Of a DNA stretch of 64,000 bases, positions 62,085 to 64,000 are shown piece after piece; the stretch's first letter is position 1; each line of letters begins with the position of its first letter. The stretch spans positions 660,597 to 724,596 of the forward strand of contig JAFQSD010000002.1 in NCBI GenBank assembly GCA_017409785.1, in the 5' to 3' direction. This stretch comes from Bacilli bacterium (lineage in GTDB: Bacteria > Bacillota_I > Bacilli_A > RF39 > UBA660). A program made the position numbers and the translations under genes. The notes beneath the pieces were generated by a model. That model was not told where the DNA came from, made no database searches, and was given only the letters and a program-made list of their open reading frames with translations.

Positions 62085-62906
62085 ATGGAAATAAAAATCT
62101 TAGGTTCCGTATCTCCGTATTGTAAAGAAGATAAAAATTGTCCCGGTTATTTAGTGACTGAAGGTTCTTCAAAAGCATTACTTGATTGTGGAAATGGTAT
62201 TACAAGAAATCTAAAGTTACCAGAAGACTTAGAAAATTTAAATATTATTATTTCTCACTTACACAAAGACCATTATGGAGATTTATTATCTTTAGGATAT
62301 GCAACTTATGTTTTCCACAATCTTGGCTATTTGCCAAATAGAGTAAAAGTCTATATTCCAGAAGCTGATATGAGAAATGTAACAGAAGATTATAAAGATG
62401 CTGATGGTTGGGGAGCATCTCATATGGTAAAAAAACCAATTCTTGATTATGTATTTCTACAAGAATTTGGACCAGAACAGTTTTTTGAGTTTATTCCATA
62501 TAATGAGAAAACAAAGTTAGAGATAGGAAATATGAAAATAGAATTTTCAAAAAATCCTCATCAAGTAAATACTTATTCCACAAAAATTGTGGATAAAGAC
62601 AAAACATTTGTCTATAGTGGTGACACTGGTTATCAAGGTAATTCTTTAGTAAGACTGGCAGAAGATGCAGATATCTTACTTTGCGAAGCAACATTTCTAA
62701 GAGGCCAAACCAGACTTACAGATAACCATCTTTATGCATATGAAGCAGCAAAGATTGCTAAAGAAGCAAATGTAAGGAAACTAGTATTAACACACTTCTT
62801 CCCAGAAATAGACAAAGAACAATATGTTCAAGAAGCAAGAACTATATTTGAAAATACAGCTGCTGCCGAAGAAGGGAAAGTTTTAAAATTAGGAGGTATA
62901 AAATGA
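62085..62906 (+). CDS. Metallo-beta-lactamase fold hydrolase
   Basis: 273 aa from ATG 62085 (a GTG at 62076 is in frame but too near the AGGAG site). IISHLHKDHYGD supplies HxHxDH, then His in NPHQVNTYSTKI, Asp in YSGDTGYQG and His in LVLTHFFPEI. Resembles the RNase Z/phosphodiesterase-like branch without tRNA-specific arms. Stop overlaps the PHP gene ATG (ATGA). Substrate unknown. Confidence 0.9.
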   Translation: MEIKILGSVSPYCKEDKNCPGYLVTEGSSKALLDCGNGITRNLKLPEDLENLNIIISHLHKDHYGDLLSLGYATYVFHNLGYLPNRVKVYIPEADMRNVTEDYKDADGWGASHMVKKPILDYVFLQEFGPEQFFEFIPYNEKTKLEIGNMKIEFSKNPHQVNTYSTKIVDKDKTFVYSGDTGYQGNSLVRLAEDADILLCEATFLRGQTRLTDNHLYAYEAAKIAKEANVRKLVLTHFFPEIDKEQYVQEARTIFENTAAAEEGKVLKLGGIK

Positions 62907-63769
62907 GTAAATCAGGACTAATTGACATGCATACACATACTTGCTATTCAGATGGAGAATTAACTCCAAACGAACTTGTAGAAAAAGCCGATAGAGAAGG
63001 ACTAGACACAATCGCAATAACAGATCATGATACATTACTAGGAGTACAAAATATGACTATTCCTCAAAGTAAAAGAAAAACAAAAGTAATTAATGGAATA
63101 GAAATTTCAATTAAAGTTCCAGTTGGTAGAATGCACATTCTAGGACAAGATATCGACATTTGGGATAAAAGACTTAATGAAAAAATGAAGGATTTACATA
63201 CTAGAAGTATTTACTCAGTATCAGGAATCATATGCCAATTAAAAAAAGATTATGGAATAATCTTTTCATCAGATGAAATACTAAATATTTTAAATGCTCA
63301 AAGAAATATCGGAAGACCAGATGTTGCAAAACTACTTATAGAACATGGATATGCCTCAACCGTCCAAGAAGCTTTTGATAAATACTTAATAGAAGCTTAT
63401 AAAAAACTAGGTGATGTTGCTAAAGGAATTGAATTTCCAGAGTGTGCTGAATTAATTCATAATGCTAATGGATATGTAGTATTAGCTCATCCAGTATCAC
63501 TGGAACTAAGTAAAAGTGACCTTGAACGAAAAATAGAATATTTAGTTGATAATGGATTAGATGGAATAGAAGTATATCATAGTAATCACACTCAAGAAGA
63601 TGAAGAAGAATTTCTAAGACTTGCTGATAAATATAATCTCCTAATTAGTGGAGGAAGTGATTACCATGGACCTAATGTAAAACCTGATGTTGAATTAGGA
63701 ACTGGTAAGAAAAATGTCAAAGTAAAACAACTAACATTATTAGATGCTATAAATAGAAGACAAAAATAA
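62903..63769 (+). CDS. PHP-domain phosphoesterase
   Basis: 288 aa. Metal-binding motifs DMHTHTCYSDGELTP (HxH), ITDHDTL, His in NGIEIS/MHILGQ region, VVLAHPVSLE and GGSDYHGPN at the end. Similar to the RNase AM/TrpH (YciV-type) nucleotidase/exonuclease group. Coupled to the MBL-fold gene; a terminator follows. Confidence 0.9.
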   Translation: MSKSGLIDMHTHTCYSDGELTPNELVEKADREGLDTIAITDHDTLLGVQNMTIPQSKRKTKVINGIEISIKVPVGRMHILGQDIDIWDKRLNEKMKDLHTRSIYSVSGIICQLKKDYGIIFSSDEILNILNAQRNIGRPDVAKLLIEHGYASTVQEAFDKYLIEAYKKLGDVAKGIEFPECAELIHNANGYVVLAHPVSLELSKSDLERKIEYLVDNGLDGIEVYHSNHTQEDEEEFLRLADKYNLLISGGSDYHGPNVKPDVELGTGKKNVKVKQLTLLDAINRRQK

Positions 63770-63792
63770 AAAGAGTTTTAAACTCTTTTTTA
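63768..63792. terminator. Bidirectional terminator at the right end
   Basis: AAAAAGAGTT / AACTCTTTTT with TTA loop; serves the PHP gene and the minus-strand GNAT gene. Confidence 0.88.
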
Positions 63793-64000
63793 TTTTCTAC
63801 CAGTAACAGTCTCCAAATCAAAATAGAAACCATATTCTTTATAGTATTCATCACCAATCTTAGCATCTTTAGTTTCAACATTAACTCCACCAAGACCTTC
63901 ATAGAACTTAATAGCATTCTTATTATCAGATAAACACCAAACAATCATATTATGTTTACCTTGGTCTAACAATTCCTTAGCAGTTTCAATTAATAAGTTA
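63790..64000 (-). CDS. GNAT acetyltransferase, 3' part only
   Basis: C-terminal about 70 residues; the 5' part lies beyond the window end. LLDQGKHNMIVWCLSDNKNAIKFYEGLGG is the standard last third of a GNAT fold (the strand, then NxxAxxFYExxG). The open frame continues to the last bases of the window. Substrate cannot be told. Confidence 0.85.
   Translation of the reverse strand, partial: NLLIETAKELLDQGKHNMIVWCLSDNKNAIKFYEGLGGVNVETKDAKIGDEYYKEYGFYFDLETVTGRK

Noticed and set aside
1-64000. Mollicutes-type genetic code with TGA as Trp
   Set aside because: TGA ends several genes exactly where the next begins (map, ecfA2-to-truA region, ATGA overlaps at 37928 and 62903), and Trp residues are TGG.

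Overview
The window is AT-rich bacterial DNA using the standard code: TGA is a true stop (for example at the end of map, followed at once by infA) and Trp is TGG. Gene order, the zinc-type S14 and L36, Spo0A, and strong AGGAGG ribosome sites point to a low-GC Gram-positive (Bacillota/Bacilli). The divergent or missing small genes (no rpmD, degenerate ECF ATPases) suggest one of the reduced, Mollicutes-related gut lineages such as RF39/Erysipelotrichales relatives. That placement is inference; Spo0A shows only that the regulator is kept, not that the cell sporulates.

Layout. 1-7.2 kb: glycolysis (gap fragment, pgk, tpiA, gpmI) with a GNAT-like protein, spo0A and a DUF4143-type ATPase inserted. 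7.3-8.5 kb: a Y-family polymerase. 8.6-23 kb: one long S10-spc-alpha ribosomal operon with secY, adk, map, infA and rpoA, behind a strong promoter and a structured leader. 23-28.8 kb: SDR, two degenerate ECF-type ATPases without EcfT, truA, three small genes sharing a C-terminal motif, then rplM-rpsI. 28.9-38.1 kb: uncharacterised genes leading to a type VII secretion ATPase (EssC), an EsaB/YukD ubiquitin-like protein and two tiny helical proteins. 38.2-46.4 kb: a SpoIID-like protein, a zinc phospholipase C-like protein, an Abi_2/HEPN protein coupled to HtrA, CorA, Nudix, GNAT, and a Big2/SGNH surface protein.

46.465-55.271 kb is an 8.8-kb integrative mobilizable element that splits a CwlC-like N-acetylmuramoyl-L-alanine amidase with four LysM repeats. 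Both junctions are readable: the duplicated core CATGG joins the two gene halves exactly in frame (401 aa). The element ends, brought together, form an attP-like site with perfect 13-bp inverted arms. The element carries a MobV relaxase, a compact CBASS-type anti-phage operon (CD-NTase, E2-like protein, new membrane effector) behind a leader peptide and switching hairpins, an oriT-like structured site, an Xre repressor with two matching 20-bp operators, a replication-type HTH protein with an apparent AUA start, and a large serine recombinase next to its right end. An excisable element inside a signal-peptide-less amidase in a Spo0A-positive cell recalls the developmentally excised elements in sigK and spsM of Bacillus.

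56.4-64 kb: a thiol-redox/kinase/radical SAM cluster, adenosine deaminase and LysR on the minus strand; then coaE, coaD, an MBL hydrolase and a PHP protein on the plus strand; then a truncated GNAT gene. No rRNA, tRNA, CRISPR array or classical insertion sequence was seen.
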